Shown: positions 1 to 8,795 of the stretch, in pieces
Position numbering within the stretch: the stretch's first letter is position 1
Layout of the letters: every line of letters starts with the position of its first letter
NCBI RefSeq assembly: GCF_031458075.1
Contig: NZ_JAVDXT010000001.1
Span: forward strand, 310,001 to 374,000
Origin: Rhodoferax_B ferrireducens_A
Lineage (GTDB): Bacteria; Pseudomonadota; Gammaproteobacteria; Burkholderiales; Burkholderiaceae_C
Reading direction: 5' to 3'
DNA: 64,000 bases
The notes under the pieces: model-generated
Database searches by the model: none
The model's input: the letters and a program-made list of their open reading frames with translations, nothing else
What the model was told of the DNA's origin: nothing
Made by a program: the position numbers and the translations under genes

Positions 1-75
1 CACGAAGACGACCTGCGCGAAGCGATTGGCCGCGTTGCCAAATTCCTTGAAAGCTATCGTAAACGTAGCGCCTAG
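1..75 (+). CDS. C-terminal end of an upstream protein, probably PLP-dependent aminotransferase (partial)
   Basis: The frame is open from the first base and ends at TAG 73-75, giving 24 residues that end KFLESYRKRSA. The tail is an amphipathic helix (DDLREAIGRVAKFLE), as at the end of class I/II aminotransferases of the AlaC/AspC type. In many Burkholderiales such a gene directly precedes hom, and hom starts 48 bp downstream here. The identification rests on context and on the helix; no catalytic residue lies in the window. Confidence 0.55.
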   Translation, partial: HEDDLREAIGRVAKFLESYRKRSA

Positions 76-122
76 CGCACGTACTACCTGCGCTATCGGC
101 ACTTTTTACTTAAATATCTGTT

Positions 123-1445
123 ATGAAACCCATCCAAGTAGGCATCCTCGGCATCGGCACTGTCGGCAGCGGCGTGTTCAACGTTTTGCAGCGCAACCAG
201 GAAGAAATCAAGCGCCGGGCCGGCCGTGGCATTGAGGTCACCATGGTGTCGCGCCGCAACGTGGCCGAGGCCCAAGCCCTGGTGGGCGACCGGGCCCAGG
301 TGGTGGCCGATGCGCGCGCCATCATCGCCAACCCCGACATCGACATCGTGGTCGAGCTGATCGGCGGCTACACCCTGGCCAAAGAGCTGGTGCTGGAAGC
401 CATTGCCGCCGGCAAACACGTGGTCACCGCCAACAAGGCCTTGCTGGCCGTGCACGGCACCGAGATCTTCGCCGCAGCCCACGCCAAGGGCGTGATGGTG
501 GCCTTCGAAGCCGCCGTCGCCGGTGGCATCCCCATCATCAAGGCGCTGCGCGAAGGCCTGACCGCCAACAGCATCCAGTGGGTGGCCGGCATCATCAACG
601 GCACGACCAACTTCATCCTCAGCGAAATGCGCGACAAGGGCCTGGACTTTGCCGTGGTGCTCAAAGAAGCCCAGCGCCTGGGCTATGCCGAGGCCGACCC
701 CACTTTCGACATCGAAGGCGTGGACGCCGCGCACAAGCTGACCCTGATGTCGGCCATCGCTTTTGGCATCCCGGTGCAGTTCGACAAGGCCTATGTTGAA
801 GGCATTACCCAGCTGGGTTCGCAAGACATCAAGTACGCCGAGCAACTGGGCTACCGCATCAAATTGCTGGGCATCACCAAGCGCACGCCGCAGGGCGTGG
901 AGCTGCGCGTGCACCCCAGCCTGGTGCCGGCCAAGCGCCTGATCGCCAATGTCGAAGGCGCGATGAACGCGGTAGTGGTGCAGGGCGATGCCGTCGGCAC
1001 CACGCTGTACTACGGCAAGGGCGCGGGCAGCGAACCCACCGCCAGCGCGGTGATCGCCGACCTGGTGGACATCACCCGCCTGCACACAGCCGACCCGACC
1101 AATCGCGTGCCGCACCTGGCCTTCCAGCCCGATGCCCTGAGCGATCTGCAAGTGCTGCCCATGGGCGACGTGATCACCAGCTACTACCTGCGCCTGCGCG
1201 TGGCCGACCAGGCCGGCGTGCTGGCGACCGTCACCGGCCTGCTGGCCGCGGCCGACATCAGCATCGACGCGGTGCTGCAACGCGAAGCCGATGAAATCGG
1301 CGGCGAAGGCGCCACGCAAACCGATGTGATCATCCTGACCCACGACTGCACCGAGTCGCGCATGAACGCCGCCCTGGCGCAGATGCAGGCCCTGCCCACC
1401 GTGCTCGCGCCCATCACCCGCATCCGCAAGGAAGAGCTGGCCTGA
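123..1445 (+). CDS. hom: Homoserine dehydrogenase
   Basis: Reduces aspartate semialdehyde to homoserine with NAD(P)H, the branch point to threonine and methionine, in the cytoplasm. The 440-residue length is that of the monofunctional bacterial enzyme. An N-terminal Rossmann motif GILGIGTVGSG occupies residues 7-17, the catalytic core contains DIEGVDAAHKL with the conserved lysine near residue 205, and a C-terminal ACT domain begins around residue 350 (LRLRVADQAGVL), the usual site of threonine feedback. The start follows the preceding gene by 48 bp without a strong Shine-Dalgarno sequence. thrC follows after 27 bp, so the two are probably cotranscribed. Confidence 0.97.
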   Translation: MKPIQVGILGIGTVGSGVFNVLQRNQEEIKRRAGRGIEVTMVSRRNVAEAQALVGDRAQVVADARAIIANPDIDIVVELIGGYTLAKELVLEAIAAGKHVVTANKALLAVHGTEIFAAAHAKGVMVAFEAAVAGGIPIIKALREGLTANSIQWVAGIINGTTNFILSEMRDKGLDFAVVLKEAQRLGYAEADPTFDIEGVDAAHKLTLMSAIAFGIPVQFDKAYVEGITQLGSQDIKYAEQLGYRIKLLGITKRTPQGVELRVHPSLVPAKRLIANVEGAMNAVVVQGDAVGTTLYYGKGAGSEPTASAVIADLVDITRLHTADPTNRVPHLAFQPDALSDLQVLPMGDVITSYYLRLRVADQAGVLATVTGLLAAADISIDAVLQREADEIGGEGATQTDVIILTHDCTESRMNAALAQMQALPTVLAPITRIRKEELA

Positions 1446-1472
1446 TCCCGGCTGCTGCAAAGGACACACACC

Positions 1473-2900
1473 ATGCACTACATTTCCACCCGTGGCGATG
1501 CCACGCCGCGCAAGTTCTGTGAAATCCTGCTCGAAGGCCTGGCGCCCGATGGCGGCCTGTACCTGCCGGTGCAGTACCCGCAGGTGGACAACACCACCCT
1601 GACGCGCTGGCGCAAGGTCTACCATGAGCAAGGCTATGCCGAGCTGGCGTTTGAAATCCTTTCGCTGTATATCGACGACATCCCGGCCGACGACCTGCGC
1701 GCCCTGTGCCGCAAGACCTATACCGCCCAGGTGTTCGGCACTGGCGAGATCGTGCCCCTGCGCCATGTGGAAAACGGCGTCTACCTGGAAGCCCTGTCGA
1801 ATGGCCCGACCCTGGCCTTCAAGGACATGGCGATGCAGCTGCTGGGCAATCTGTTCGAGTACGAGCTGGCCCGGCGCGGTGAAGAGCTGAACATCCTCGG
1901 CGCCACCAGCGGCGACACCGGCAGCGCGGCCGAATACGCCATGCGCGGCAAGAAGGGCGTGCGCGTCTTCATGACCTCGCCAGCCGGCCGCATGAGCCCG
2001 TTTCAGCAGGCGCAGATGTTCAGCCTGCAGGACGCGAACATCATCAACATCGCCGTGGAAGGCGTGTTCGACGACTGCCAGGACATCGTCAAGGCCGTGT
2101 CCAACGACCTGGACTTCAAGCGCAAGTACAAGATCGGCACCGTCAACAGCATCAACTGGGCACGCTTGCTGGCCCAGGTGGTGTACTACTTTGCCGGCTA
2201 CATCCAGGCCACGGAGACCAACGACCAGAAGGTCAGCTTCACCGTGCCCTCGGGCAACTTCGGCAACGTCTGCGCCGGCCATGTAGCCCGCATGATGGGC
2301 CTGCCGGTGGCGCAGCTGGTGGTGGCGACCAACGAAAACGATGTGCTCGACGAGTTCTTCCGTACCGGCGTCTACCGCGTGCGCGGCAGCGCCGATACGC
2401 ACGAGACCTCCAGCCCGTCGATGGACATCTCCAAGGCTTCCAACTTCGAGCGCTTTGTGTTCGACCTGGTGGGCCGCGATGGCGCGCGCACCAAGGACTT
2501 GTTCAGCACCCAGCTGTCGGCCACCGGCAGCTTCGATTTGAGCGCCGACCCGGCCTTCAAGGACGCGGCTGCGCGCTACGGCTTCGCCAGCGGCAAGAGC
2601 ACGCATGCCGACCGCCTGGCCACCATCCGCGACACCGCCGACCGCCATGGCATGGTCATCGACACGCACACGGCCGACGGCCTGAAGGTGGCGCTGGAGC
2701 ACTTACAAATCGGCACACCGATGATCGTGCTGGAGACGGCGCTGCCCATCAAGTTCGCCGCCACCATTGTCGAAGCCCTGGGCCGCGAACCCGAGCGCCC
2801 CGCGCAGTTCGAAGGCATCGAAGCCCTGCCCAAGCGCGTGCTGAACCTGCCCGCCGATGTGACGCTGGTGAAGGCGCTGATCGAGAAGACTTGTAGCTAA
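1473..2900 (+). CDS. thrC: Threonine synthase
   Basis: Converts O-phosphohomoserine to threonine using pyridoxal phosphate. The 475-residue protein has the N-terminal signature HYISTRGDATPRKF and the PLP lysine in GPTLAFKDMAMQ (K117), followed by the glycine/serine-rich phosphate loop GATSGDTGSAAEYA. The length fits the longer bacterial/fungal-type ThrC. An AAAGGA Shine-Dalgarno lies 10 nt before ATG. It is the second gene of the hom-thrC unit. Copy A of the two-hairpin repeat begins at the stop codon and separates it from the molybdenum cofactor genes. Confidence 0.97.
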   Translation: MHYISTRGDATPRKFCEILLEGLAPDGGLYLPVQYPQVDNTTLTRWRKVYHEQGYAELAFEILSLYIDDIPADDLRALCRKTYTAQVFGTGEIVPLRHVENGVYLEALSNGPTLAFKDMAMQLLGNLFEYELARRGEELNILGATSGDTGSAAEYAMRGKKGVRVFMTSPAGRMSPFQQAQMFSLQDANIINIAVEGVFDDCQDIVKAVSNDLDFKRKYKIGTVNSINWARLLAQVVYYFAGYIQATETNDQKVSFTVPSGNFGNVCAGHVARMMGLPVAQLVVATNENDVLDEFFRTGVYRVRGSADTHETSSPSMDISKASNFERFVFDLVGRDGARTKDLFSTQLSATGSFDLSADPAFKDAAARYGFASGKSTHADRLATIRDTADRHGMVIDTHTADGLKVALEHLQIGTPMIVLETALPIKFAATIVEALGREPERPAQFEGIEALPKRVLNLPADVTLVKALIEKTCS

Positions 2901-2952
2901 ATAGGCCTCTGGCGCAGGTTCTACCTGCGCTGGCAGCTATTAAAAACATAGT
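2899..2952 (+). repeat. Two-hairpin intergenic element, copy A
   Basis: Forward-oriented member of the dispersed repeat. Stem 1 is perfect: GCGCAGGT (2912-2919) pairs with ACCTGCGC (2923-2930) around a 3-nt loop. Stem 2 is GCTATT...ATAG at 2935-2951. The element starts within the thrC stop codon (TAA 2898-2900) and ends 11 nt before mobB. Whether it acts as terminator, RNA stabiliser or neither is unknown. Confidence 0.8.
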
Positions 2953-2963
2953 ATGGTGCGGAC

Positions 2964-3500
2964 ATGGGTATGAAGGCGGTCGTCTTCGCGGGCTTTTCCG
3001 GGTCGGGTAAAACCACCCTGGTGGAGCAGCTGATTCCCCGCCTCAAGCAGCTGGGCCTGCGGGTGTCTGTGGCCAAGCATGCGCACCACAAATTCGACAT
3101 CGACCATCCGGGTAAGGACAGCTGGCGGCACCGCCAGGCCGGCGCCTTCGAGGTGGTGGTGGCCTCCGACCGGCGCCTGGCCCTGGTGCGCGAATTCGAA
3201 CAACCCGAAGAGCTGTCGGTGCATGCGCTGATCGCCGAACTCAGCCCCAGCGTGGACTGGGTGCTGGTCGAGGGCTTCAAGTCCAGCGACCTGCCCAAGA
3301 TCGAAGTCTGGCGCGCCGCCGCGCAGCAGCCGGTGCAGTACCCGGCGGATCCGCACATCGTGGCCATTGCCACCGACGGGGCCGCCGACGCATTGCCCGT
3401 GCCCAGCCCGCACCCCGTGCTGGACCTGAACGACCCCGACGCTGTAGTCGCCTGGCTGCTGCAGCACGCCTCTCTGTTTGTCTACAAGGCCCCGACATGA
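2964..3500 (+). CDS. mobB: Molybdopterin-guanine dinucleotide biosynthesis protein B
   Basis: GTP-binding partner of MobA in attaching GMP to molybdopterin to make MGD for DMSO-reductase-family enzymes. At 178 residues it is of normal size. The Walker A motif is GFSGSGKTTL (residues 10-19), followed by the MobB segment VAKHAHHKFDIDHPGKDS and the acidic LVEGFK. Two starts (ATG-GGT-ATG) are possible and the first is taken; neither has a clear Shine-Dalgarno, the repeat lying directly upstream. Its stop overlaps the moeA start by 4 bp (ATGA), implying translational coupling. Confidence 0.93.
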   Translation: MGMKAVVFAGFSGSGKTTLVEQLIPRLKQLGLRVSVAKHAHHKFDIDHPGKDSWRHRQAGAFEVVVASDRRLALVREFEQPEELSVHALIAELSPSVDWVLVEGFKSSDLPKIEVWRAAAQQPVQYPADPHIVAIATDGAADALPVPSPHPVLDLNDPDAVVAWLLQHASLFVYKAPT

Positions 3501-4723
3501 CCCGACCCCGCACGCCCTTGATGCCGCTGGACGACGCCCTGGCCCAGCTGCTGGCCCAGGCGCAGCCCCTGGCCGGGGTGGAGCAGGTGTCCACCTTCGA
3601 TGCCGACAGCCGCGTGCTGGCGCAAGACCTGGTGTCGGCATTGCAGGTGCCCGCGCACGACAACAGCGCCATGGACGGCTACGCCCTGCGCTGTGCGGAC
3701 CTGGCGGGCACGGCCAGCTTGCCGGTTTCCCAGCGTGTAGCCGCCGGCAGCCCGGCGCTGGCCCTGCAGGCAGGTACGGCGGCACGCATCTTTACCGGTG
3801 CGCCCATCCCCGCCGGGGCCGACGCGGTAGTGATGCAGGAAGACTGCGAAGTCCTGCCCGACCAGAGCATCCGCGTGCTGCGCCCACCCCAGCCCGGCCA
3901 GTGGCTGCGTCGGGCCGGCGAGGATGTTGCCAAGCATGCCGTGGTGCTATCGAAAGGTGAGCGCCTCACGCCCGCATCTATTGCGCTGGCGGCCAGTATT
4001 GGCATGGACCAGCTGCCGGTGGCACGGCGCCCAAGGGTGGCGCTGTTTTCCACCGGTGACGAACTGGTCATGCCCGGCGAAGTGGCGCCACAGGCTATGC
4101 GGCCCGGCGCCATCTACAACTCGAATCGCTTCTTTCTGCGTGCCCTGCTGCAGCGTCTGGGCTGCGTGGTGACCGACTACGGCATCGTGCCGGACCAGCG
4201 CGCCGCTACCCAGCAAGCGCTGCGCGATGCCAGCCAGGCGCACGACCTGATACTGACCAGCGGCGGCGTGTCGGTGGGTGAGGAAGACCATGTCAAACCC
4301 GCCGTGCAGGCCCTGGGCCAGCTGAATCTGTGGCAGATCGCCATCAAGCCCGGTAAGCCGTTTGCCTGTGGCCGGGTGGGCGGTGCTCACTTTATTGGCC
4401 TGCCGGGCAACCCAGTGTCCAGCTACATCACCTTCCTGGTGTTGGTGCGCCCCTTCCTGCTGCGGCTGCAGGGTGCGACCCAGCTGGTGCCGCAGGCCAT
4501 GGCACTGCCCGCGCATTTCAACTGGCCCCGCGCCGACCAGCGCCGCGAATTTTTGCGCGTGCGGCGCAACGCGGCCGGCGGCCTGGACCTGTTCGCCAAC
4601 CAAAGCTCTGGCGTGCTGACCTCCGCCGCCTGGGGCGACGGCGTGGTGGACAACCCGGCCGGCCAGACCATTGCCCATGGCGACATGGTGCGTTTCATTT
4701 CATTGGCAGAGTTGCAGGCATGA
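3497..4723 (+). CDS. moeA: Molybdopterin molybdenumtransferase
   Basis: Inserts molybdenum into adenylylated molybdopterin in the cytoplasm. The 408 residues match MoeA: NSAMDGYALR near residue 55, the MoCF/MogA-like domain with ALFSTGDEL, the SGGVSVGEEDHV loop, and KPGKPFACG followed by GLPGNPVSS. It overlaps mobB and moaD by 4 bp each. Around 3938-3990 the codons turn AT-rich (CTA TCG AAA, TCT ATT) and the DNA resembles the window's two-hairpin repeat, although the protein shows no extra residues there. Confidence 0.95.
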   Translation: MTRPRTPLMPLDDALAQLLAQAQPLAGVEQVSTFDADSRVLAQDLVSALQVPAHDNSAMDGYALRCADLAGTASLPVSQRVAAGSPALALQAGTAARIFTGAPIPAGADAVVMQEDCEVLPDQSIRVLRPPQPGQWLRRAGEDVAKHAVVLSKGERLTPASIALAASIGMDQLPVARRPRVALFSTGDELVMPGEVAPQAMRPGAIYNSNRFFLRALLQRLGCVVTDYGIVPDQRAATQQALRDASQAHDLILTSGGVSVGEEDHVKPAVQALGQLNLWQIAIKPGKPFACGRVGGAHFIGLPGNPVSSYITFLVLVRPFLLRLQGATQLVPQAMALPAHFNWPRADQRREFLRVRRNAAGGLDLFANQSSGVLTSAAWGDGVVDNPAGQTIAHGDMVRFISLAELQA

Positions 4724-4971
4724 AGCTCACTGTGAAGTACTTCGCCTCGATCCGCGAAGCCCTCGGCACCGGCCAGGAGGCGGTGGAAACCCATGCTGCC
4801 ACGGTGCAAGACCTGCGCGGCGAGCTGGTGGCGCGCGGCGGCGCCTATGCCGTGAGCCTGGCGCCAGGGCGTGCCGTGCGTGCCGCGCTGAACCAGGTGA
4901 TGGTCGATGGCCAGGCTGTGCTGGTGGATGGGGCGGAAGTGGCGTTCTTTCCGCCCGTCACTGGCGGCTAG
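4720..4971 (+). CDS. moaD: Molybdopterin synthase small subunit (sulfur carrier)
   Basis: Ubiquitin-like carrier whose C-terminal thiocarboxylate supplies sulfur for the molybdopterin dithiolene. It has 83 residues, starts MKLTVKYFASIREALG and ends FFPPVTGG, the diglycine that is adenylylated by MoeB. The start overlaps the moeA stop by 4 bp. The partner moaE, which normally follows in relatives, is absent here: the next gene is convergent and overlaps the moaD stop by 4 bp. Confidence 0.94.
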   Translation: MKLTVKYFASIREALGTGQEAVETHAATVQDLRGELVARGGAYAVSLAPGRAVRAALNQVMVDGQAVLVDGAEVAFFPPVTGG

Positions 4972-6629
4972 TTCAGATCAGCCAGCTTTGAGCTGCGCAG
5001 CCGGTTCGGTGCCAACGCGCCGGCCGAGTCCAGGATAGGGTAGGCGATGGAGCAGATGTGCGAGTTGATACGCTTCAGTTCGCTGATCAGGTCGATGTGC
5101 AGTGAGCTGGTTTCTATGCTCGACAAGGTGTTGTCGGTCAGCCGCACCAGGTGCGAACGCGAGTAGGCATGCTCCAGGTCGCGGAAGCGGGCTTTCTCTT
5201 CCAGCAGCTTCTTGGCGTCGTGCACATTGCCGTTCAGGAACACGCTCATCGACAAGCGCAGGTTGTCCACCAGGCGGGCGTGCAGTTCGCTGATTTCCTG
5301 CATGCCGGCCTCGGAGAAGTTGCGGCCCGGCTTGATCTTCTTGTCTTCCACGTCGATCAGCACGCGCTCGATGATGTCGCCGATCTGCTCCATGTTGATG
5401 GTGAAGCTGATGATGTCGGTCCAGCGGCGGCTTTCTTCTTCCGACAGGGCTTCGCGCGAGATCTTGGTCAGGTAGTACTTGATGGACGAGTAGAGCCGGT
5501 CCACGGTGTCGTCCAGCTTGCGCAGGTCTTCGGCCAGCTGCAGGTCGCCTTCCTTGATGACGGTCATCAGGCCGAGCATCATGGTCTCCACCACATCGGC
5601 CTGGTGCAGCGCTTCGCGGGCCGCGCAGGAGATGGCCAGCGAGGGCGTGGACAGGGCCGAGGGGTCAAGGTGGTGCGGCCGCGTCTGGGCGGCGGCGGCC
5701 TGGGTGGGCTTGGGCAGCAGCTTTTCCATGGCCTTGGCGACCAGTTGGGTCAGGCCGATGAAGGCCACGCTCATGCTGATGTTGAATGCCAGGTGGAACA
5801 GCACCACGCCGTGGGTGGCGTCGGGCAGCGAGGGCTGCACATGGCGCAGCCACAGGCCGATCAGGGGGGCGACCAGCACCACGCCCATCAGCTTGAACAC
5901 CAGGTTGCCCACGGTGACCTGGCGCACCTCGAGGGCCGACTTGGCCGTGGTCAGCACCGCCAGCGCGCCGCTGCCCAGATTGGCACCCAGCACCAGGCCC
6001 AGCGCCACGTCCAGCTGGATCACGTGCGATGCGGCCAGCGCGGCAATCAGCAGCACCACGGCGAGGCTGGAATACGCCAGGATGGCCAGCACCATGCCCA
6101 GGAAGATTTCCAGCAGCACGTCGCTGCTGACGGCGCCGAGCAAGGCCTTGACCGCTGGCGAGGCCAGCAGCGGCTCGGTGGCGTCGACCACCAAACGCAG
6201 GGCCAGCAGCATCAGGCCCAGGCCGATCAGTACCCGGCCTATGCGCCCGGCCGTGCCGTCCTTGGTGGACAGAAACAGCACCACACCGATGAAGATGAAC
6301 AGCGGCGACAGCCAGGACAGGTCAAACGAGAACAGCACCGACATCAGGCTGGTGCCGATGTCGGCGCCGCGCATGATGGCCAGCGCTGCCGGCAGGGTGA
6401 TCAGGCCCTGGCCGACGAAAGACGAGGTCATCAGCGAGGTGGCCGTGCTGGACTGCACCAGGGCGGTAACGCCTATGCCCGACAGGGCCGCGGTGAAGCG
6501 GTTGCCCATGCTGCTGGCCAGGATCTGGCGCAGATTGGCTCCGAACACGCGCAGTACGCCGGTACGAACCAGATGGGTGCCCCACACGAGCAGCGCGATG
6601 GCTGCCAATAAATTAAGTAAATGCTTCAT
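4968..6629 (-). CDS. Na/Pi cotransporter family protein with PhoU-like tail
   Basis: The 553-residue protein has an N-terminal membrane half of two Na_Pi_cotrans repeats (QSSTATSLMTSSFVGQG near residues 59-75 and a second block around GLVLGANLGSGALAVLTT) with about eight hydrophobic segments. A cytosolic helical half from about residue 330 onward resembles PhoU (TVIKEGDLQLAEDLRKLDD, SFTINMEQIGDIIERVL). Known relatives (NptA, YjbB) move phosphate with sodium, YjbB having been linked to export. It is convergent with moaD and lies about 100 bp downstream of the VWA gene on the same strand. Confidence 0.88.
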   Translation of the reverse strand: MKHLLNLLAAIALLVWGTHLVRTGVLRVFGANLRQILASSMGNRFTAALSGIGVTALVQSSTATSLMTSSFVGQGLITLPAALAIMRGADIGTSLMSVLFSFDLSWLSPLFIFIGVVLFLSTKDGTAGRIGRVLIGLGLMLLALRLVVDATEPLLASPAVKALLGAVSSDVLLEIFLGMVLAILAYSSLAVVLLIAALAASHVIQLDVALGLVLGANLGSGALAVLTTAKSALEVRQVTVGNLVFKLMGVVLVAPLIGLWLRHVQPSLPDATHGVVLFHLAFNISMSVAFIGLTQLVAKAMEKLLPKPTQAAAAQTRPHHLDPSALSTPSLAISCAAREALHQADVVETMMLGLMTVIKEGDLQLAEDLRKLDDTVDRLYSSIKYYLTKISREALSEEESRRWTDIISFTINMEQIGDIIERVLIDVEDKKIKPGRNFSEAGMQEISELHARLVDNLRLSMSVFLNGNVHDAKKLLEEKARFRDLEHAYSRSHLVRLTDNTLSSIETSSLHIDLISELKRINSHICSIAYPILDSAGALAPNRLRSSKLADLN

Positions 6630-6731
6630 AGGGTAGCCACTAACTATACGCTGACCCCGGCCTGCAATTTCTATGCACGCGTCCCTGACTGGCCAGCATC
6701 CGCCATGGCGGCCCCAAGCTGTGGCGGGCTC

Positions 6732-7775
6732 CTACATCACCCGGCCAAACCACCACACCGACAAAGCGGCGGCCAGCAGCGCCAGCGTGGCGCCGACCAG
6801 GGCCAGCAGCGCCGAGATTTCGGTTTCTTTTTTCTCCACCGTGAGGCGCGAGCTCAGGGTCTCGTAAACCTTCTTCAGATCGGCGGCGGTGGCCGCATGG
6901 AAGTATTCGGCATTGGTGCGCAAGGCCACGGCCTTGAGGGTTTCTTCGTCCAGCCGCACCCGCATCGACCAGCCTTCGAAACCTATGGTTTCGCCCTGCA
7001 GCGTGCCCACACCCACGGTATAGACCCGTACGCCGCGGTCGGCCGCCCATTTGGCGGCTTCCAGCGGGTCGACGCCAGTGGTGCGCTGGCCGTCGGTCAG
7101 CATGATGATGGCAGCCGAGTTGTAGGAGCCGGGCGCGACCGGGGTAAAGGTCTTGGCCGGGTCCTGCTTAGTGACTTCGTCCATCGAGCGCGGCCGCATG
7201 GCCTGGCGCCCGCCCAGGGCGGCGATGTCGATGCCGGCGTCGGGGAACAGCGTGGCCAGCGACAGCATGATGCCGTTGCCTATGGCCGTGCCGCGCTGCA
7301 GCTGGAAGCTGTCTATGGCCTTGACCAGGTCTTCGCGGCTCTGGGTCGGCAGCTGGGCCAGCTGCGCGCTGCCAGCAAAGGCCACGATGCCGACCCGGAC
7401 ATTGCGCGGCAGCTCGGCCAGAAAGGCCTTGGCGGCGTTCTGCGCAGCGGTGATGCGGTCGGGCTGCACATCGGTGGCGCGCATGCTGCCCGACACGTCC
7501 ATGGCCAGCATGATGGTCTGCTCTTGCGAGGGCAGGGTGATCACCGCCAGTGGCCGGGCGGCGGCCAGCAGTAACGCCACCAGTGCCAGCAGGAACAGGG
7601 CCGGCGGAATGTGCCGGCGCAGCCGGTAGCCCGGGCCCATGGCCTCGCGTACCAAAGCCATGCTGGAATAGCTGAGCGCGGTTTTTTTACGCCGGCGCAG
7701 CAGCCACAGGTAGAGCAGCACCAGCAGCGGCACGGCCAGCAGCAGCCAGAGCAGGGTGGGCCAGAGAAAAACCAT
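6732..7775 (-). CDS. VWA-domain membrane protein (BatA-like)
   Basis: 347 residues. Two hydrophobic segments open the protein (LLWLLLAVPLLVLLYLW; ALFLLALVALLLAAARPL), followed by a von Willebrand A domain with intact MIDAS motif DVSGSM and the later IIMLTDG, and one C-terminal membrane helix (ALLALVGATLALLAAAL). The arrangement fits BatA proteins exposed to the periplasm. It follows the DUF58 gene by 12 bp, in the standard MoxR-DUF58-VWA order. These clusters are linked to assembly or stress tolerance of envelope complexes; the substrate here is unknown. Confidence 0.9.
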   Translation of the reverse strand: MVFLWPTLLWLLLAVPLLVLLYLWLLRRRKKTALSYSSMALVREAMGPGYRLRRHIPPALFLLALVALLLAAARPLAVITLPSQEQTIMLAMDVSGSMRATDVQPDRITAAQNAAKAFLAELPRNVRVGIVAFAGSAQLAQLPTQSREDLVKAIDSFQLQRGTAIGNGIMLSLATLFPDAGIDIAALGGRQAMRPRSMDEVTKQDPAKTFTPVAPGSYNSAAIIMLTDGQRTTGVDPLEAAKWAADRGVRVYTVGVGTLQGETIGFEGWSMRVRLDEETLKAVALRTNAEYFHAATAADLKKVYETLSSRLTVEKKETEISALLALVGATLALLAAALSVWWFGRVM

Positions 7776-7787
7776 GGTGGCGTGTCC

Positions 7788-8795
7788 TCATGCAGCCTGC
7801 GCGGCCGTCGGGTGGTTGGGAGGGATGAACGCGGGGCGCACCCGGTGCTGGCGCAGGTCCATGAAGCGCAGCAGCGCGTCGACCAGGTCGTCGTCGGTGC
7901 ACAGCTCCAGCGTGTCGGCGCCGGCCTGGGTCAGCCCTGCGCGCAGCGCTGCCTCGCGCTCGGCGGCCAGGCGGGCAAAGCGGTATCTGAAGCCTTTGTC
8001 GTTGGTGTCTACCTGCAGGTGCTCGCCGGTTTCGGGGTCGAACAGGGTGACCAGGCCGACATCGGGCAGGTTCAGCTCCAGCGGGTCGAGCAGGCGCACG
8101 GCCACCACGTCGTGCCGGCGCGCCAGCTGCGCCAGGGGCTTTTCCCAGCCCGGGGTGCTGATGAAGTCGGACACCACCAGCACGGTAGAGCGGCGGCGGA
8201 TATTGCCGATGGCGGCCTGCAGCAGCAGTTGCAGCTGGGTGGCGCCGGCTTGCTGGGCCGGCGCGGGCTGCAGCAGGCGGTGCACCAGGTGCAGCACATG
8301 GGCGCGGCTGCTGCGCGGCGGCAGCACCGCATCCACCACGCGCTCCGGGCCGCCGCCGGTACCGTACAGCATGGCGCCGACCCGGTTGCCGTGGCGGGTC
8401 AGCAGGCGCGCCAGTACGGCCACAAAGCCGGTGAGGATGTCGCGCTTGGCATTGCCCGGCGGGCCGAAGTTGATGGAGGGGCTGAGGTCGAGCAGGAACC
8501 AGGCCGACATCTCGCGGTCTTCGGTGAACACCCGCACATGGGGTGCGTTCAGGCGGGCGGTGACGTTCCAGTCGATATGCCGCACGTCGTCGTGTGGCTG
8601 GTATTCGCGCAGATCGGCCAGGTCCAGGCCGCTGCCGCGCATCAGGGTGCGGTAGTCGCCTTGCAGCAGGCCGTCGAGCTTGCGCACCACGTTCCATTCC
8701 AGCTGGCGCAGCAGGCGGTCGGCCTGGCCAGGCAGGGTGGGCAGCGGGCGGGCTGTGCCCTTGGCTGTGGCAGGATCAGGCTGCACGTTGCTCAT
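7788..8795 (-). CDS. DUF58 protein of the MoxR/Bat cluster
   Basis: 335 residues with the DUF58 signature REYQPHDDVRHIDWNVTAR near residues 65-85 and a vWA-like fold behind it (FLLDLSPSINFG; STVLVVSDFIS). No membrane segment is visible. The 20-bp overlap with the MoxR gene and 12-bp gap to the VWA gene indicate one operon. Its family role is as an adaptor between the MoxR ATPase and the VWA protein. No separate DUF4381 gene, often found in such clusters, is present. Confidence 0.9.
   Translation of the reverse strand: MSNVQPDPATAKGTARPLPTLPGQADRLLRQLEWNVVRKLDGLLQGDYRTLMRGSGLDLADLREYQPHDDVRHIDWNVTARLNAPHVRVFTEDREMSAWFLLDLSPSINFGPPGNAKRDILTGFVAVLARLLTRHGNRVGAMLYGTGGGPERVVDAVLPPRSSRAHVLHLVHRLLQPAPAQQAGATQLQLLLQAAIGNIRRRSTVLVVSDFISTPGWEKPLAQLARRHDVVAVRLLDPLELNLPDVGLVTLFDPETGEHLQVDTNDKGFRYRFARLAAEREAALRAGLTQAGADTLELCTDDDLVDALLRFMDLRQHRVRPAFIPPNHPTAAQAA

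Noticed and set aside
93..2702. 869-codon open frame antisense to hom and thrC
   Set aside because: It is a GC-bias shadow of two well-identified genes, with low-complexity His/Gln/Gly/Ala composition. Similar long antisense frames occur opposite ileS, cadA, the Na/Pi transporter and the RND genes.
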